Shown: positions 1 through 9,154, counted from the stretch's first letter. The stretch is DNA of 64,000 bases from Corynebacterium hindlerae (GCF_014117265.1 NZ_CP059833.1:806001-870000); one strand, 5' to 3'. Numbers and translations are program-made. Notes: a model not told the origin generated them from the sequence alone.

Positions 1-651
1 CACCAGCTTGCCCATGTGCAGCTCGATCACGCGTCGGCGCATGTTGTTCACAGCCTGCGCATTGTGCGTAGACATCACCACTGTGGTGCCGAGCTTATTA
101 ATGCGGTTGAGCAGCACCATAATGTCCTGGGAGGTATCGGGGTCCAGGTTTCCGGTGGGCTCGTCGGCGAGCAGCACCAGCGGCCGGTTTACGAAGGCGC
201 GGGCGATGGCGACACGCTGCTGCTCGCCACCGGATAGTTCGTTTGGCATTCGGTTGGCCTTGGCATCCAGGCCGACCATTTCCAGGGTGTCCATCACCGA
301 CTTCTCGATCGTCCGCTTCGGTCGACCAATCACCTCGAGGGCAAACGCCACGTTCTGGTAGACGTTCTTCTTCGGCAACAGCCGGAAGTCCTGGAACACG
401 TAGCCGATATGCTGGCGGAGTTTGTTCACCTGCCCGCCACGCAACTTGTTCACGTGGTAATCCGACACGTAGACATCACCTGACGTCGGCGTCTCTTCTT
501 TCAGCATGAGCTGCAGGAACGTAGACTTACCAGATCCGGAGGGGCCGATAAGAAAGACGAACTCGCCCTTATCGATCTCCAAGGAAATGTTGTCCAGCGC
601 CGGCCGCGTAGATGTCTTATAGGACTTTGTCACTCGGTCGAATTTAATCAC
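1..651 (-). CDS. ftsE: Cell division ATP-binding protein FtsE (3' end beyond window)
   Basis: ABC-type ATPase that works with the membrane protein FtsX at the septum to activate cell-wall hydrolases. The visible 217 codons hold Walker [10 protein letters not shown] (residues 36-44), the signature LSGGEQQR, Walker [10 protein letters not shown] and the switch His in STHNAQ. The family is about 229 residues long, so only roughly a dozen C-terminal residues are missing at the window edge. The start is the GTG at 651-649, giving [11 protein letters not shown]. prfB lies just upstream on the same strand, the same order as in C. glutamicum, and ftsX is expected next beyond the edge. Confidence 0.95.
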   Translation of the reverse strand, partial: MIKFDRVTKSYKTSTRPALDNISLEIDKGEFVFLIGPSGSGKSTFLQLMLKEETPTSGDVYVSDYHVNKLRGGQVNKLRQHIGYVFQDFRLLPKKNVYQNVAFALEVIGRPKRTIEKSVMDTLEMVGLDAKANRMPNELSGGEQQRVAIARAFVNRPLVLLADEPTGNLDPDTSQDIMVLLNRINKLGTTVVMSTHNAQAVNNMRRRVIELHMGKLV

Positions 652-742
652 ACAGGTAACAGTAGTTGACTTTTTCCCCTTTGGAAACTCTTAGTTTTGC
701 TTTTGCAGCTTAACGACGCCACACCTCTAGCGAAAACCGCGA

Positions 743-1849
743 TTAAGCTTCAGCCTGTTCCATCCGCCAGCGGATCCCAGCCTCCAAGAAATCATCGATT
801 TCACCATCGAGGACCTTGGACGGATCATTCACCTCGTACCCCATCCGCAGATCCTTGACCATCTGGTACGGGTGCAGGACGTAGGAACGCATCTGGTTAC
901 CCCAAGAGGCGTTACCGCCAGCGCCAAGCGCATCCAATTCCGCGCGCTCTTCCTGACGCTTACGCTCCAAAAGTTTTGCCTGGAGCACCCGCAGCGCGGA
1001 GGCCTTGTTCTGGATCTGAGACTTCTCGTTTTGGCAGGTCACCACGATCCCGGTTGGCAGGTGCGTAATACGCACCGCGGAGTCGGTGGTGTTCACGGAC
1101 TGGCCACCAGGCCCGGAGGAACGGTACACATCGACGCGAATATCGGAATCTGGAATGTCAATATGGTCTGTCTGTTCCACCACCGGCAACACCTCAACCT
1201 CAGCGAAGGAGGTCTGGCGGCGCCCCTGATTGTCAAACGGAGAAATACGGACCAGGCGGTGCGCGCCCTGCTCGACGGAAAGGGTGCCATACATATACTC
1301 GCCGTGCACCACGAAAGTAGCGGACTTAATCCCGGCTTCTTCAGCGTAGGAAATATCGTAAATGTCTACCTTGTGGTCATTCTTCTCCGCCCAACGCACA
1401 TACATGCGCATGAGCATTTCTGCCCAGTCCGCGGCGTCAACGCCGCCTGCACCGGAGCGAATGTTGATCACAGCTTCACGGGAGTCATACTCGCCGGACA
1501 GCATGGTTTTTACTTCCAACGATTCTATTTCGGCCCGGACTTCGGCCAATTCGTCGTCGGCAAGCTCAGTGCCCTCCCCTTCTGCTTCGGTGAGCTCATA
1601 CATCACCGGCAGATCCTCCAGACGCTGACGCAGCGACGTCACTTTCCGCAACGACGCCTGCGTGGCCGACAGCTGCGACGTCACCTGCTGCGCATAATCC
1701 GGATCATCCCACAAGGCAGGATCAGAGGCCTTTGCCTCCAGCTCACGCACCCGATCCGCCATCTCCTGCGGATCCATCACCTTTTCAATCGTGGTGAGCG
1801 TGGCATCGAGGCGAGCAAGTTCAGCAGAAATCTCCGGGCGCATAGCCAC
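743..1849 (-). CDS. prfB: Peptide chain release factor 2
   Basis: Class I release factor that reads UGA and UAA stop codons and triggers peptidyl-tRNA hydrolysis on the ribosome. The protein is 368 residues with the catalytic GGQ motif in [20 protein letters not shown]. The start is GTG 1849 or the ATG two codons later (1843). The frame is open from start to stop, so the programmed +1 frameshift that controls prfB in many bacteria is absent, as is usual in Actinobacteria. It lies between ftsE and a small membrane-protein gene, all on the minus strand. Confidence 0.96.
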   Translation of the reverse strand: MAMRPEISAELARLDATLTTIEKVMDPQEMADRVRELEAKASDPALWDDPDYAQQVTSQLSATQASLRKVTSLRQRLEDLPVMYELTEAEGEGTELADDELAEVRAEIESLEVKTMLSGEYDSREAVINIRSGAGGVDAADWAEMLMRMYVRWAEKNDHKVDIYDISYAEEAGIKSATFVVHGEYMYGTLSVEQGAHRLVRISPFDNQGRRQTSFAEVEVLPVVEQTDHIDIPDSDIRVDVYRSSGPGGQSVNTTDSAVRITHLPTGIVVTCQNEKSQIQNKASALRVLQAKLLERKRQEERAELDALGAGGNASWGNQMRSYVLHPYQMVKDLRMGYEVNDPSKVLDGEIDDFLEAGIRWRMEQAEA

Positions 1850-1854
1850 CCATA

Positions 1855-2358
1855 TTACTGCAGGGCCTGCCGACGCAAGACAGCAGCCCGGATCCCTAAG
1901 ACAACCGCCAACAGCAACGCCACCGTTGTCGCTCCGATGATGAACAAGAAAACACCAACCCCCGATTGCCCTGTCTCATCCCACGAATACAACCACATGG
2001 TGTCTGCCCAGATAAAACCACAAAACGTGGCCCAAAACGCCAGCAGAACGCCGGAATGAAAATGCTTCACGTAGCAGGCAAGCAGCAAGAACACTGCCAC
2101 GCTCAGAACCGGCGGCACGATGAATACCGCGTTTCTTCCCACCAAAGCAACAGGTGGAAGGGTTCCCACCGCTACAGTAGCTGCCCCTGCGAGCAGTCCC
2201 AGAATGGCAACCGCAGCTGACCCCAACGGCTTCGGACGTGGCGTCAGCGTCGAGTCCAGGGCACGCAGCACCACGAAGGCAAGCACAACGACCAGCGTCG
2301 AGGGCCACCCAAAGAAGCCGGTAAACCGCAACGCTGGCCAGGCATTACTAATAGCCAT
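1855..2358 (-). CDS. Small integral membrane protein, unknown function
   Basis: A 167-residue hydrophobic protein beginning [12 protein letters not shown] with about five predicted membrane segments and a short basic C-terminus ([11 protein letters not shown]). An open frame extends further upstream, but it runs antisense to the phosphatase gene and does not look like protein, so I start at ATG 2358. It stops 5 bp before the prfB start and is probably co-transcribed with it. A conserved membrane protein occupies the same place in C. glutamicum (between the IMPase gene and prfB). I do not recognise a functional family. Confidence 0.75.
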   Translation of the reverse strand: MAISNAWPALRFTGFFGWPSTLVVVLAFVVLRALDSTLTPRPKPLGSAAVAILGLLAGAATVAVGTLPPVALVGRNAVFIVPPVLSVAVFLLLACYVKHFHSGVLLAFWATFCGFIWADTMWLYSWDETGQSGVGVFLFIIGATTVALLLAVVLGIRAAVLRRQALQ

Positions 2359-2425
2359 GATGAAGAACCTCCCATTACCGTTCCAATTGAGATTACCGAG
2401 CAACACAATTGGCACAATAGGAACC

Positions 2426-3256
2426 ATGACTTCGATTACCCCTGACATGCTCGACGCCCTGATTAAAACCTTCGTGATCGCCCACGACCAAGATTCCGAC
2501 GAACACCTCGCCCAGGCGCTCGTGTTCAACGCAGGTCGGCTGGCCTGGCGCATGCGCGAGGCCGGTGTTTCCACCGAACAGAAAACTAATGTGTCGGACG
2601 TGGTGACCGAGGCAGACAAAGCGGCAGAACGGTTCGTATCTGGGGTGCTCGAAGCATTGCGCCCTGAGGACGGGATCCTTGGTGAGGAAGGCGCCAACAA
2701 ACCAGGTAACTCGGGTCGCACCTGGGTCATCGACCCCGTGGATGGCACCTACAATTTTGTCTCCGGCTCGGATTATTGGTGCTCCGCGCTCGCCCTCGTG
2801 ACCGGCAATCCAGACGATCCGACGGAGATCCACTTCGGCGCGGTGCACCGCCCCGCGATGGGATACACCTGGTTCGGCGGGCTCAATATTGCGACGACGC
2901 GCGACGGGAAGGGCGTCGAAAAGCTGCAGGATGCCCCACTGTCCCAACAGGGCTTGGGCACCTACCTGCACCCGACCTACTTGACGCAGGAGCCGGTGCG
3001 CCAGGCGTGGCAGGCAGTGGCGTCGCAGGTGGCGAGCCTTAGGATGCTGGGTGCCGGCTCCGTCGATCTTGGCGGGGTCGCCGACGGAACTCTGGGGCTG
3101 TGGCTGCAGCACTCAGTGGCGTCGTGGGATTGGTTGCCGGGCCGCGCGCTCGTCGAAGGTGCCGGCGGTAAAGCAGTGAAAGTTGAGGCCGGCGGGGTTA
3201 CCTGGTGTGTGGCGGGGAACACCCAAGCTGTCGATGAAGCCCTCGCTCTGTTCTAA
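2426..3256 (+). CDS. Inositol monophosphatase family protein
   Basis: Mg-dependent sugar-phosphate phosphatase of the IMPase/FBPase superfamily, 276 residues. The metal-binding motifs are visible: GEEG (ILGEEGANK), the DPVDGTYNF box and a C-terminal SWDWLPG segment equivalent to the WD motif. The start is ATG 2426 (MTSITPDML). It is transcribed away from the membrane gene and lies 9 bp upstream of a second IMPase paralogue, so the two form one unit. The substrate could be inositol phosphate, histidinol phosphate or another small phosphate ester and cannot be fixed from motifs. Confidence 0.88.
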   Translation: MTSITPDMLDALIKTFVIAHDQDSDEHLAQALVFNAGRLAWRMREAGVSTEQKTNVSDVVTEADKAAERFVSGVLEALRPEDGILGEEGANKPGNSGRTWVIDPVDGTYNFVSGSDYWCSALALVTGNPDDPTEIHFGAVHRPAMGYTWFGGLNIATTRDGKGVEKLQDAPLSQQGLGTYLHPTYLTQEPVRQAWQAVASQVASLRMLGAGSVDLGGVADGTLGLWLQHSVASWDWLPGRALVEGAGGKAVKVEAGGVTWCVAGNTQAVDEALALF

Positions 3257-3265
3257 GCTAGTTGC

Positions 3266-4042
3266 ATGTATGCAGAAGACTTAGCCCTTGCGCTTGAGCT
3301 CGCCGAGATCGCCGATACGATCACCCTGGAGCGCTTCGAAGCCGCCGACCTCAACGTCTCCGCTAAACCCGACCTGACCCCTGTGTCCGACGCTGACCTT
3401 GCTGTCGAGGAGGCCATCCGGGAGCGGCTCGCTGCCGACCGCCCGGCCGACGCCATCCTGGGTGAGGAATTCGGTGGCGAGGCTACCTTTGAAGGCCGCC
3501 AATGGATCATCGACCCCATCGACGGCACCAAAAACTTCGTCCGCGGCGTCCCCGTGTGGGCCACGCTCATCGCCTTGCTTGTCGACGGCCAACCCGTCGT
3601 CGGGGTCATCTCTGCACCGGCCCTCGCCCGCCGCTGGTGGGCAGGAAAAGACTCCGGGGCCTGGCGCGCCTTCAACGGCGGGTCACCCAAGAAACTCAGT
3701 GTCTCAGGCGTATCTAACATCTCTGACGCATCGGTGTCTTTCTCCAGCTTGGACGGTTGGCGCGACCGTTCCCTGCTGGACGGCTTCCAGCGCCTTTCCG
3801 ACGACACCTGGCGCCTCCGCGGTTTCGGCGACTTCTTCTCCTACTGCCTCGTCGCAGAAGGCGCGGTAGACATCGCGGCCGAACCAGAGGTATCCCTGTG
3901 GGACCTGGCTCCCCTGGCGATCCTGGTCACCGAGGCTGGGGGCCGATTCACCTCACTGGCTGGTCACGACGGCCCACACGGGGGCGACGCCATCGCCACC
4001 AACGGGCTACTTCACGACGCCGCCCGCACCTACCTCAGCTAG
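3266..4042 (+). CDS. hisN: Histidinol-phosphatase (IMPase-type)
   Basis: Probable penultimate-step histidine biosynthesis enzyme converting histidinol phosphate to histidinol. 258 residues with GEEF (about 66-69), the metal box DPIDGTKNF (83-91) and [15 protein letters not shown] near the C-terminus. It is the closer match to C. glutamicum HisN, and the order hisN–IMPase–membrane protein–prfB–ftsE is the same there. It ends 12 bp from the convergent protease gene. The function is inferred from family and synteny; an inositol phosphatase role is the main alternative. Confidence 0.82.
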   Translation: MYAEDLALALELAEIADTITLERFEAADLNVSAKPDLTPVSDADLAVEEAIRERLAADRPADAILGEEFGGEATFEGRQWIIDPIDGTKNFVRGVPVWATLIALLVDGQPVVGVISAPALARRWWAGKDSGAWRAFNGGSPKKLSVSGVSNISDASVSFSSLDGWRDRSLLDGFQRLSDDTWRLRGFGDFFSYCLVAEGAVDIAAEPEVSLWDLAPLAILVTEAGGRFTSLAGHDGPHGGDAIATNGLLHDAARTYLS

Positions 4043-4054
4043 ACGGTTAGGCTG

Positions 4055-4897
4055 TTAAGCCAGCCGGAAGCCGGCACCGGTTCCGCCCTGCGCCTCCAAG
4101 AAACCCAGGATGTGGTCGATCGGGGTGGAAATGGTCGGCATGTGCAGCGGCCCCTGCCACGGGGTGTTGCAGGAGGACATCGGCACCACCGGGTTGCCTC
4201 CCGACACCACACCGATCAGCCGATCTCCGGCAAACATTGGTGCGCCGGAATCGCCTTGCATGGCGCACACCTGCGAGTTGTAGGTGTCCCAGGCAACCCC
4301 GCAGGTGTAGCCCGTCGCGACACCCTTCTTGCACAACTGCTGACCCAGGGCAGCCTGCCCACCGACTGCGTTCAGCGTTACGCCGTTGTAGCCCCGGGAT
4401 ACCTCCGTGTCAGGGGCGAACTGAACAATCGCAACGTCAAGCTCTGGGATGACCTGCACGATGTGGCCACGGACACCAGCGTTAGGCGCGTCAGCCGAGT
4501 ACACCGGGGAGCCGACACTACCGCAGTGACCTGCAGTAATTCCGACCTTGTTGCCGTGTTGGTCAAAACCCGCTACCGCCAGGGTGCACATCTTATCCGT
4601 GCCGATGAACAGCGGCGTGGAAGGACCAAACACCGCCACCTGGCCCCCTTGTGCTTCCGGAGCAATGTCCGGGGCGTTAAACCAGCTGCCAGGCACGCGG
4701 TGCAACACTGGGCCCAGGTGCTGCGCCATAACCTGCGCCTGGACATCATTGCGCCACTGGTAATTCGCACCGTTGACCAAACCGTCAAAGGTGGCAGGCG
4801 CCGCATCATACGCAGCCGCTGGCTGTGCCCCTACCATCAAAGCAAGAGTGGCAACTGCTGATCCCACTAGGGCACGGAACGGGCGCTTTAACGACAT
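4055..4897 (-). CDS. Secreted trypsin-like serine protease (S1 family)
   Basis: 280 residues with a classical Sec signal peptide (MSLKRPFRALVG, a hydrophobic stretch, then AQPAAA before YDAAP). The catalytic triad is readable: His in TAGHCG, Asp in LDVAIV and Ser in QGDSGAP. Paired cysteines (CTLA/HCG, CKKG/YTCG, VCAMQGDSG/SSCN) suggest two or three disulphides, as in actinobacterial chymotrypsin-like proteases. It is a single gene, convergent with hisN, with a 300-bp intergenic region upstream. The substrate is unknown; it probably acts outside the cell. Confidence 0.9.
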   Translation of the reverse strand: MSLKRPFRALVGSAVATLALMVGAQPAAAYDAAPATFDGLVNGANYQWRNDVQAQVMAQHLGPVLHRVPGSWFNAPDIAPEAQGGQVAVFGPSTPLFIGTDKMCTLAVAGFDQHGNKVGITAGHCGSVGSPVYSADAPNAGVRGHIVQVIPELDVAIVQFAPDTEVSRGYNGVTLNAVGGQAALGQQLCKKGVATGYTCGVAWDTYNSQVCAMQGDSGAPMFAGDRLIGVVSGGNPVVPMSSCNTPWQGPLHMPTISTPIDHILGFLEAQGGTGAGFRLA

Positions 4898-5055
4898 TTC
4901 TCACAAACTTTCAAAAACTGGGTACTCGGGACTTCTGACACTAAAAGAGGTCAAACTATTCCCCGCAATACTGGCACGGCTTCCTGTGAAAAACTCGTCA
5001 GACACCCCCAAATGGGAAAGGATGTTCAAAATGGGATCACGAGTGGTCGAATATC

Positions 5056-5166
5056 TGATAGCGATTCGTAGGGGGCTGACAAATCCCTACGCTTTTGCTC
5101 TTGGCTGACCTGGTGTTTTAGAACGCGAAGGCGTAGTTTTTTGTATCCCCCAACGAATCGCTATCA
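5056..5166. repeat. Long imperfect hairpin (44-nt arms)
   Basis: The arms 5056-5099 and 5123-5166 are inverted copies separated by 23 nt. When aligned they share TGATAGCGATTCGT, then GGGGG, a CAAA/AAAA stretch, CTACGC and TT.GC, with isolated mismatches. The element lies alone between the promoter region of the protease gene and the terminator of the carboxyltransferase operon. No open frame of note covers it. It could be a structured RNA, a MITE remnant or a bidirectional transcription barrier. Confidence 0.7.
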
Positions 5167-5181
5167 AGCCCCACAACACAA

Positions 5182-5210
5182 AAATCCCGCCACGAGTGGT
5201 AGCGGGATTT
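5182..5210 (-). terminator. Rho-independent terminator of the carboxyltransferase operon
   Basis: Perfect 9-bp stem AAATCCCGC / GCGGGATTT (5182-5190 and 5202-5210) with an 11-nt loop. On the minus strand the stem ends in TTTTTG, just after the biotin carrier gene stop at 5223. Confidence 0.85.
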
Positions 5211-5222
5211 CGGAGTGGAGTT

Positions 5223-5579
5223 TTATTCGATTTCGAGCAGCGCCTGGCCACCCTGGACTGGGTCTCCTGGGGCAACATGAAGGTGGGTTACCGTGCCGGC
5301 GTTCGGCGCGGTAATTTCAGTTTCCATCTTCATAGCTTCCAGGATCAGCAGTGCCTGGCCTTCTTCAATCTGGTCTCCTTCCGCGACGAGTACCTTGAAT
5401 ACGGAACCCGCGAGCGGTGCAACAACCGCGTTAAGCGAAGCGCCAGAGACCTTTGCGTTGGATGGTTCCAGGTTCTTTGGCGAGCCGCCGAACACGATGG
5501 AGCCAAGTTGGCGCTGTTCCTCCTCTACCTCAACATCGACGCTGTAGGCGATACCGTTGACGGTCACTTTGAGTTTCAT
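5223..5579 (-). CDS. Biotin carboxyl carrier subunit (1.3S-like) of transcarboxylase
   Basis: 118-residue biotinyl carrier that shuttles a carboxyl group between the 12S and 5S active sites. The biotin attachment site is EAMKMET with Lys84, inside a C-terminal lipoyl/biotinyl domain (about 48-118). A short N-terminal linker region (1-47) resembles the assembly segment of the propionibacterial 1.3S subunit. It is the last gene of a four-gene minus-strand operon and is followed by a clear terminator. It requires a biotin ligase encoded elsewhere. Confidence 0.92.
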   Translation of the reverse strand: MKLKVTVNGIAYSVDVEVEEEQRQLGSIVFGGSPKNLEPSNAKVSGASLNAVVAPLAGSVFKVLVAEGDQIEEGQALLILEAMKMETEITAPNAGTVTHLHVAPGDPVQGGQALLEIE

Positions 5580-5598
5580 GGTTTTCCTTTAACACCTA

Positions 5599-5859
5599 TC
5601 AGAACTTCGGATGGCGGGATTGGACTGCTTGGCGGCCCTGCGCGGCCCACGTGCGGTGACGCGAGAATTTCACTGCTTTCTCGCGACCGCGGTTGCCGAG
5701 GTAGGCGGAGACTGCTGCGCTGATAGCCATCAGAACGTCCTCCGGGATTTCAGCATCGGAGCGTCGCTTCAACTCGGCGAGTTCCGACTCCACGGATTCC
5801 AAGCGGCTGGCCAGCGAGGCAACCAGGTCCTGGAGCTCCTTGTTGGATAGTTCAGACAT
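5599..5859 (-). CDS. Small subunit of methylmalonyl-CoA carboxyltransferase/decarboxylase
   Basis: 86-residue protein. An N-terminal coiled-coil-like helix (about 5-31, LQDLVASLASRLESVESEL) is followed by EIPEDVLMAISAAVSAYLG and a basic, aromatic C-terminus (RHRTWAAQGRQAVQSRH). Similar small proteins sit between the 12S and biotin-carrier genes of methylmalonyl-CoA decarboxylases and transcarboxylases, where they are thought to help assembly. It is 12 bp from the 12S stop and 19 bp from the carrier start. The function is inferred from size, position and the tail sequence. Confidence 0.75.
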   Translation of the reverse strand: MSELSNKELQDLVASLASRLESVESELAELKRRSDAEIPEDVLMAISAAVSAYLGNRGREKAVKFSRHRTWAAQGRQAVQSRHPKF

Positions 5860-5871
5860 TACGCATCATCC

Positions 5872-7431
5872 TTAGGCGGGGCCGAGGCCGTGCTTCTTGG
5901 CTGGGCGGAAGACACGCTTGTTAGCGAGGACTTCCAGGGCCATGGCAATTTCGGAGCGGGTGTTGGCTGGGTCGATGATGTCGTCGACAAGCCCGCGCGA
6001 GGCGGCCATGAACGGCGTGGAGAACGTGTCCTTGTACAGCTGGACCAGTTCAGCGCGCTTGGTTTCTGGGTCCTCGGCGTTCTCGATCTCCTTGCGGAAC
6101 ACCACGTTCACAGCACCATCAGCACCCATGACGGCGATCTCGGCGGTCGGCCAAGCAAAGACCCGGTCAGCCCCGAGATCCTTGGAGCACATCGCCAGGT
6201 GCGCGCCACCGTACGACTTACGCAGCACGACGGTGATCTTTGGCACCGTTGCCGAGGAGTAGGCGTAGAGCATCTTCGCACCGTGGCGGATGATACCCCC
6301 GTGCTCCTGAGCGACGCCCGGCATGAAGCCCGGCACGTCCACCAGGGTGACCAGCGGAATATTGAAGGCGTTGCAGAAGCGGATGAAACTCGAAGCCTTG
6401 TCGGAGGAGTCGATGTCCAGCACGCCGGACATGACGTTCGGCTGGTTCGCGACGATACCCACGGTACGGCCCACCACGCGACCGAAACCGACCACGATGT
6501 TCTGTGCGAAGCCTGCCTGGGATTCAAGGAAGTCGCCGCGGTCTACGATGCGGGTGATCACTTCGCGGACGTCGTAGCCCTTCTTGCCCTCAACGGGAAC
6601 GATGTCACGCATGGACTCGTCGGGTTCCACGATGTAATCCGGGTCCACCACTGGTGGTTCCTCGGTGTTGTTCTGTGGCAGGAAGCTCAGGAGCTTCTGC
6701 GCGATCAGAACGGCCTGCTCGTCGTCATCCGCGATGAAGTGGATGTTGCCGGCCTTGGACATGTGTGCGTCCGGGCCACCGAGCTGTTCTGAGGTCACGA
6801 CTTCGCCGGTCACGGACTTGATCACGCCAGGGCCGGTGATGAACATGTTGGCTTTGCGGGTCTGGATGATGAAGTCTGTCAGCGCTGGTGAGTAGGCAGC
6901 ACCGCCAGCACACGGGCCTGCGATAATGGACACCTGTGGCACCAGGCCAGAAAGCAACACGTTTTGGTAGAACACCTTGCCGTATCCGGAGAGCGAGTCG
7001 ATGCCCTCCTGGACGCGGGCGCCACCGGAGTCGTTGATGAAGATGAACGGAGTACCGGTGGTCGCGGATGCTTCCATCATGGCGGCGACCTTGTTGGACT
7101 GGGTCTCGCCAGCAGAGCCACCCATCACAGTGAAGTCTTGCGAAGCGACATGGACGGGGCGACCAAAGACAGCACCCACGCCCGTAACGACGCCGTCGGC
7201 TGGGGCCTCAGCCTTGTCCATACCGAACTCGGTGGTGCGGTGCTTGGCAAACATCCCGGTTTCGCGGAAGGTGTCGTCGTCGATAAGCAGCTCGATGCGT
7301 TCGCGGGCGGTGAGCTTGCCGCGCTCGTGCTGCTTCTCCAGCTTCGCCTCGCCACCACCGAGGGCAACCTTGGCGCGTGCTTCCTCGAGCTTCTCGAGGC
7401 GTTCCTGCATAGAAGGTTCGTGAATAGTCAT
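5872..7431 (-). CDS. Methylmalonyl-CoA carboxyltransferase 12S subunit
   Basis: 519-residue acyl-CoA carboxyltransferase (crotonase-fold pair) that moves carboxyl between biotin and an acyl-CoA, most likely methylmalonyl-CoA/propionyl-CoA. Family features include ERLEKLEEARAKV near the start, GKLTARERIELLID, the N-terminal oxyanion region INDSGGARVQEG, GPCAGGAAYSPAL and the C-terminal DVPGFMPGVAQEHGGIIRHGAK with SYGGAH. I start at ATG 7431 (MTIHEPSMQERL); the longer open frame upstream overlaps the 5S gene and is not protein-like. Gap to the 5S stop: 19 bp. Acetyl- or propionyl-CoA carboxylase beta is the alternative, but the 5S neighbour argues for transcarboxylase. Confidence 0.9.
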   Translation of the reverse strand: MTIHEPSMQERLEKLEEARAKVALGGGEAKLEKQHERGKLTARERIELLIDDDTFRETGMFAKHRTTEFGMDKAEAPADGVVTGVGAVFGRPVHVASQDFTVMGGSAGETQSNKVAAMMEASATTGTPFIFINDSGGARVQEGIDSLSGYGKVFYQNVLLSGLVPQVSIIAGPCAGGAAYSPALTDFIIQTRKANMFITGPGVIKSVTGEVVTSEQLGGPDAHMSKAGNIHFIADDDEQAVLIAQKLLSFLPQNNTEEPPVVDPDYIVEPDESMRDIVPVEGKKGYDVREVITRIVDRGDFLESQAGFAQNIVVGFGRVVGRTVGIVANQPNVMSGVLDIDSSDKASSFIRFCNAFNIPLVTLVDVPGFMPGVAQEHGGIIRHGAKMLYAYSSATVPKITVVLRKSYGGAHLAMCSKDLGADRVFAWPTAEIAVMGADGAVNVVFRKEIENAEDPETKRAELVQLYKDTFSTPFMAASRGLVDDIIDPANTRSEIAMALEVLANKRVFRPAKKHGLGPA

Positions 7432-7450
7432 TGTACGATTTGTCCCTATC

Positions 7451-8947
7451 TTAGGCTGGCTCGACCTTGACGGTCTGGCTGCGGCCACCGACGGTGACCT
7501 TGTACTGGATTGGCTCGCGGATAGCGTTAGCTGCGCCGGAGGCTTGGGCCTTTTCCTTCTCAAGCTGCTCGGCGGTCTTGCCCACGTTCTTCGGGCCGTC
7601 TGGGCGGGTCTTGAAAAAGCCCGGCGCCACACCTGGGAACAGTGCGTTGGTGAGAACGTCCTCGTCGGTGCCGTCGAAGCCCTCCAGGGCCTGGGCTTCC
7701 CCAACCAGCTTGTCCCACTCTGGTTCCAGCAGATCGGCCGGGCGGACGGAGATAGGCTCCTTCTTCGTCTGTTCGGCGGCCTGCTTGATCAGCTCTGGGT
7801 CGCGCTCGCCGATGCACTCGCCGTAGTAGCCGAGCATTAGGTCCGCGAATTCCGCGGTCATAACCTTGTAGCGTCCCATCAGCACGTTGAACACCGCCTG
7901 GGTACCAACGATCTGAGAGGACGGGGTCACCAGTGGCGGGTAACCGGCATCCTTACGGACGCGTGGCACTTCCTGCATCACTTCATCGATACGATCGCCA
8001 GCGCCCTGCGCGCGCAGCTGGGATTCCATATTCGAGAGCATGCCGCCTGGGATCTGGGACAGGAAGATGTTCGTGTCCACCAGGGTCTTGGATTCAAATT
8101 CCTTGTACTTCGGGCGAACTGCCTTGAAGTGATCGCGGATCTTGATCAGCTTGTCCATGTCCAGGTCGGTGTCGTACTCGGTGCCTTCAAGCATTTCCAC
8201 CAGGGCCTCGGTGGGGTTGTGTCCCGGGCCGAGGGACATGGAGGAAATTGCGGTGTCGACAACGTCAGCGCCGGCCTCGATGGCCTTCATCAGCGTCACC
8301 AGGGTCACGCCGGTGGTGGAGTGGCAGTGGACGTTCACCTGGGTATCTTCGCCGTAGGTTTCCTTGATGCCCTTGACGATGTCATACGCAGGCTGCGGCT
8401 TGAGCAGCGCAGCCATATCCTTCAGCGCGATGGAGGACGCGCCCATGTCCAGGAGGCGACCGGCCTGCTCAATGTATCCTTCCACCGTGTGCAGCGGGGA
8501 GACGGTGTAGCAGATTGTGCCCTGTGCATGCTTGCCGACGCGGGTGACCGCGTTCATGGCTCGCTCCAGGTTGCGTGGGTCATTGAGGGCGTCGAAAACG
8601 CGGAACACGTCCATGCCGTTTTCGGCGGACTTCTCTACGAATTTGTCCACCACCATGTCTTCGTAGTGGCGGTAGCCGAGGAGGTTCTGGCCACGCAGCA
8701 GCATCTGCAGGCGGGAGTTGGGCATCAGTTTGCGGAAGGTGCGCAGGCGCTCCCAGGGGTCTTCGTTCAGGAAGCGGATGCAGGAGTCGAAGGTCGCGCC
8801 GCCCCAGCACTCGACGGACCAGAAACCAGCTTGATCAATTTCTTCGCAGATTCCGACCATGTCTTCCATGGCCATGCGGGTGGCCATGAGGCTTTGGTGA
8901 GCATCGCGGAGGGCAACCTCAGTAACACCAATTTTTCGTGGGCTCAT
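7451..8947 (-). CDS. Transcarboxylase 5S subunit (pyruvate/oxaloacetate carboxyltransferase)
   Basis: 498-residue TIM-barrel carboxyltransferase that exchanges carboxyl between biotin and pyruvate/oxaloacetate. The metal and carbamyl-lysine residues of the 5S family are all present: Asp15 (RDAHQS), Lys176 (ALKDMAAL), His207 and His209 (VHCHSTTG). Spacing matches the propionibacterial 5S enzyme with a constant 8-residue offset. The C-terminal quarter (after about 330) resembles the PYC/OADA domain. It is the first gene of the operon with about 200 bp of upstream DNA. An oxaloacetate decarboxylase alpha subunit is the alternative, but no membrane beta subunit is present. Confidence 0.9.
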   Translation of the reverse strand: MSPRKIGVTEVALRDAHQSLMATRMAMEDMVGICEEIDQAGFWSVECWGGATFDSCIRFLNEDPWERLRTFRKLMPNSRLQMLLRGQNLLGYRHYEDMVVDKFVEKSAENGMDVFRVFDALNDPRNLERAMNAVTRVGKHAQGTICYTVSPLHTVEGYIEQAGRLLDMGASSIALKDMAALLKPQPAYDIVKGIKETYGEDTQVNVHCHSTTGVTLVTLMKAIEAGADVVDTAISSMSLGPGHNPTEALVEMLEGTEYDTDLDMDKLIKIRDHFKAVRPKYKEFESKTLVDTNIFLSQIPGGMLSNMESQLRAQGAGDRIDEVMQEVPRVRKDAGYPPLVTPSSQIVGTQAVFNVLMGRYKVMTAEFADLMLGYYGECIGERDPELIKQAAEQTKKEPISVRPADLLEPEWDKLVGEAQALEGFDGTDEDVLTNALFPGVAPGFFKTRPDGPKNVGKTAEQLEKEKAQASGAANAIREPIQYKVTVGGRSQTVKVEPA

Positions 8948-9006
8948 GCACTCAAGGTTAGGTCAGCTTGGAGTTTCGCGCACTGGCTGTAAGGCAGTTG
9001 CGCAAC

Positions 9007-9092
9007 CCAACGTTGGCTTTTCGGACAGCCTCATCTCACGTGAGCTGCGGTTTTGCTAACAATTTCACATGGCGGGCGTCACAGTGAAATTG
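9007..9092. promoter_or_regulatory. Cluster of palindromes upstream of the transcarboxylase operon
   Basis: Three inverted repeats lie between the 5S gene start and the feoC stop: CCAACGTTGG (9007-9016), CTCACGTGAG (9035-9044) and CAATTTCAC/GTGAAATTG (9060-9068, 9084-9092). The last could also serve as a weak terminator for the feo operon on the minus strand. The first two could be regulator sites for the transcarboxylase operon. This is inference from symmetry only. Confidence 0.35.
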
Positions 9093-9154
9093 CCCATACT
9101 TGCACGAATTTCTTTGTTTGGTGTCTGCTTATGTTGTTTTTCGTGCTTGGTTTA

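Noticed and set aside
743-1849. Programmed frameshift in prfB
   Set aside because: The frame is continuous from the start codon; no internal UGA early in the gene.
872-2059. Long plus-strand open frame (395 codons) across prfB
   Set aside because: Antisense to the clear prfB gene, with His/Arg-rich composition and no family motif; an artefact of high-GC third positions.
1855-2748. 297-residue version of the small membrane protein
   Set aside because: The first 130 codons run antisense to the IMPase gene and lack protein-like composition; the start at 2358 fits the membrane topology.
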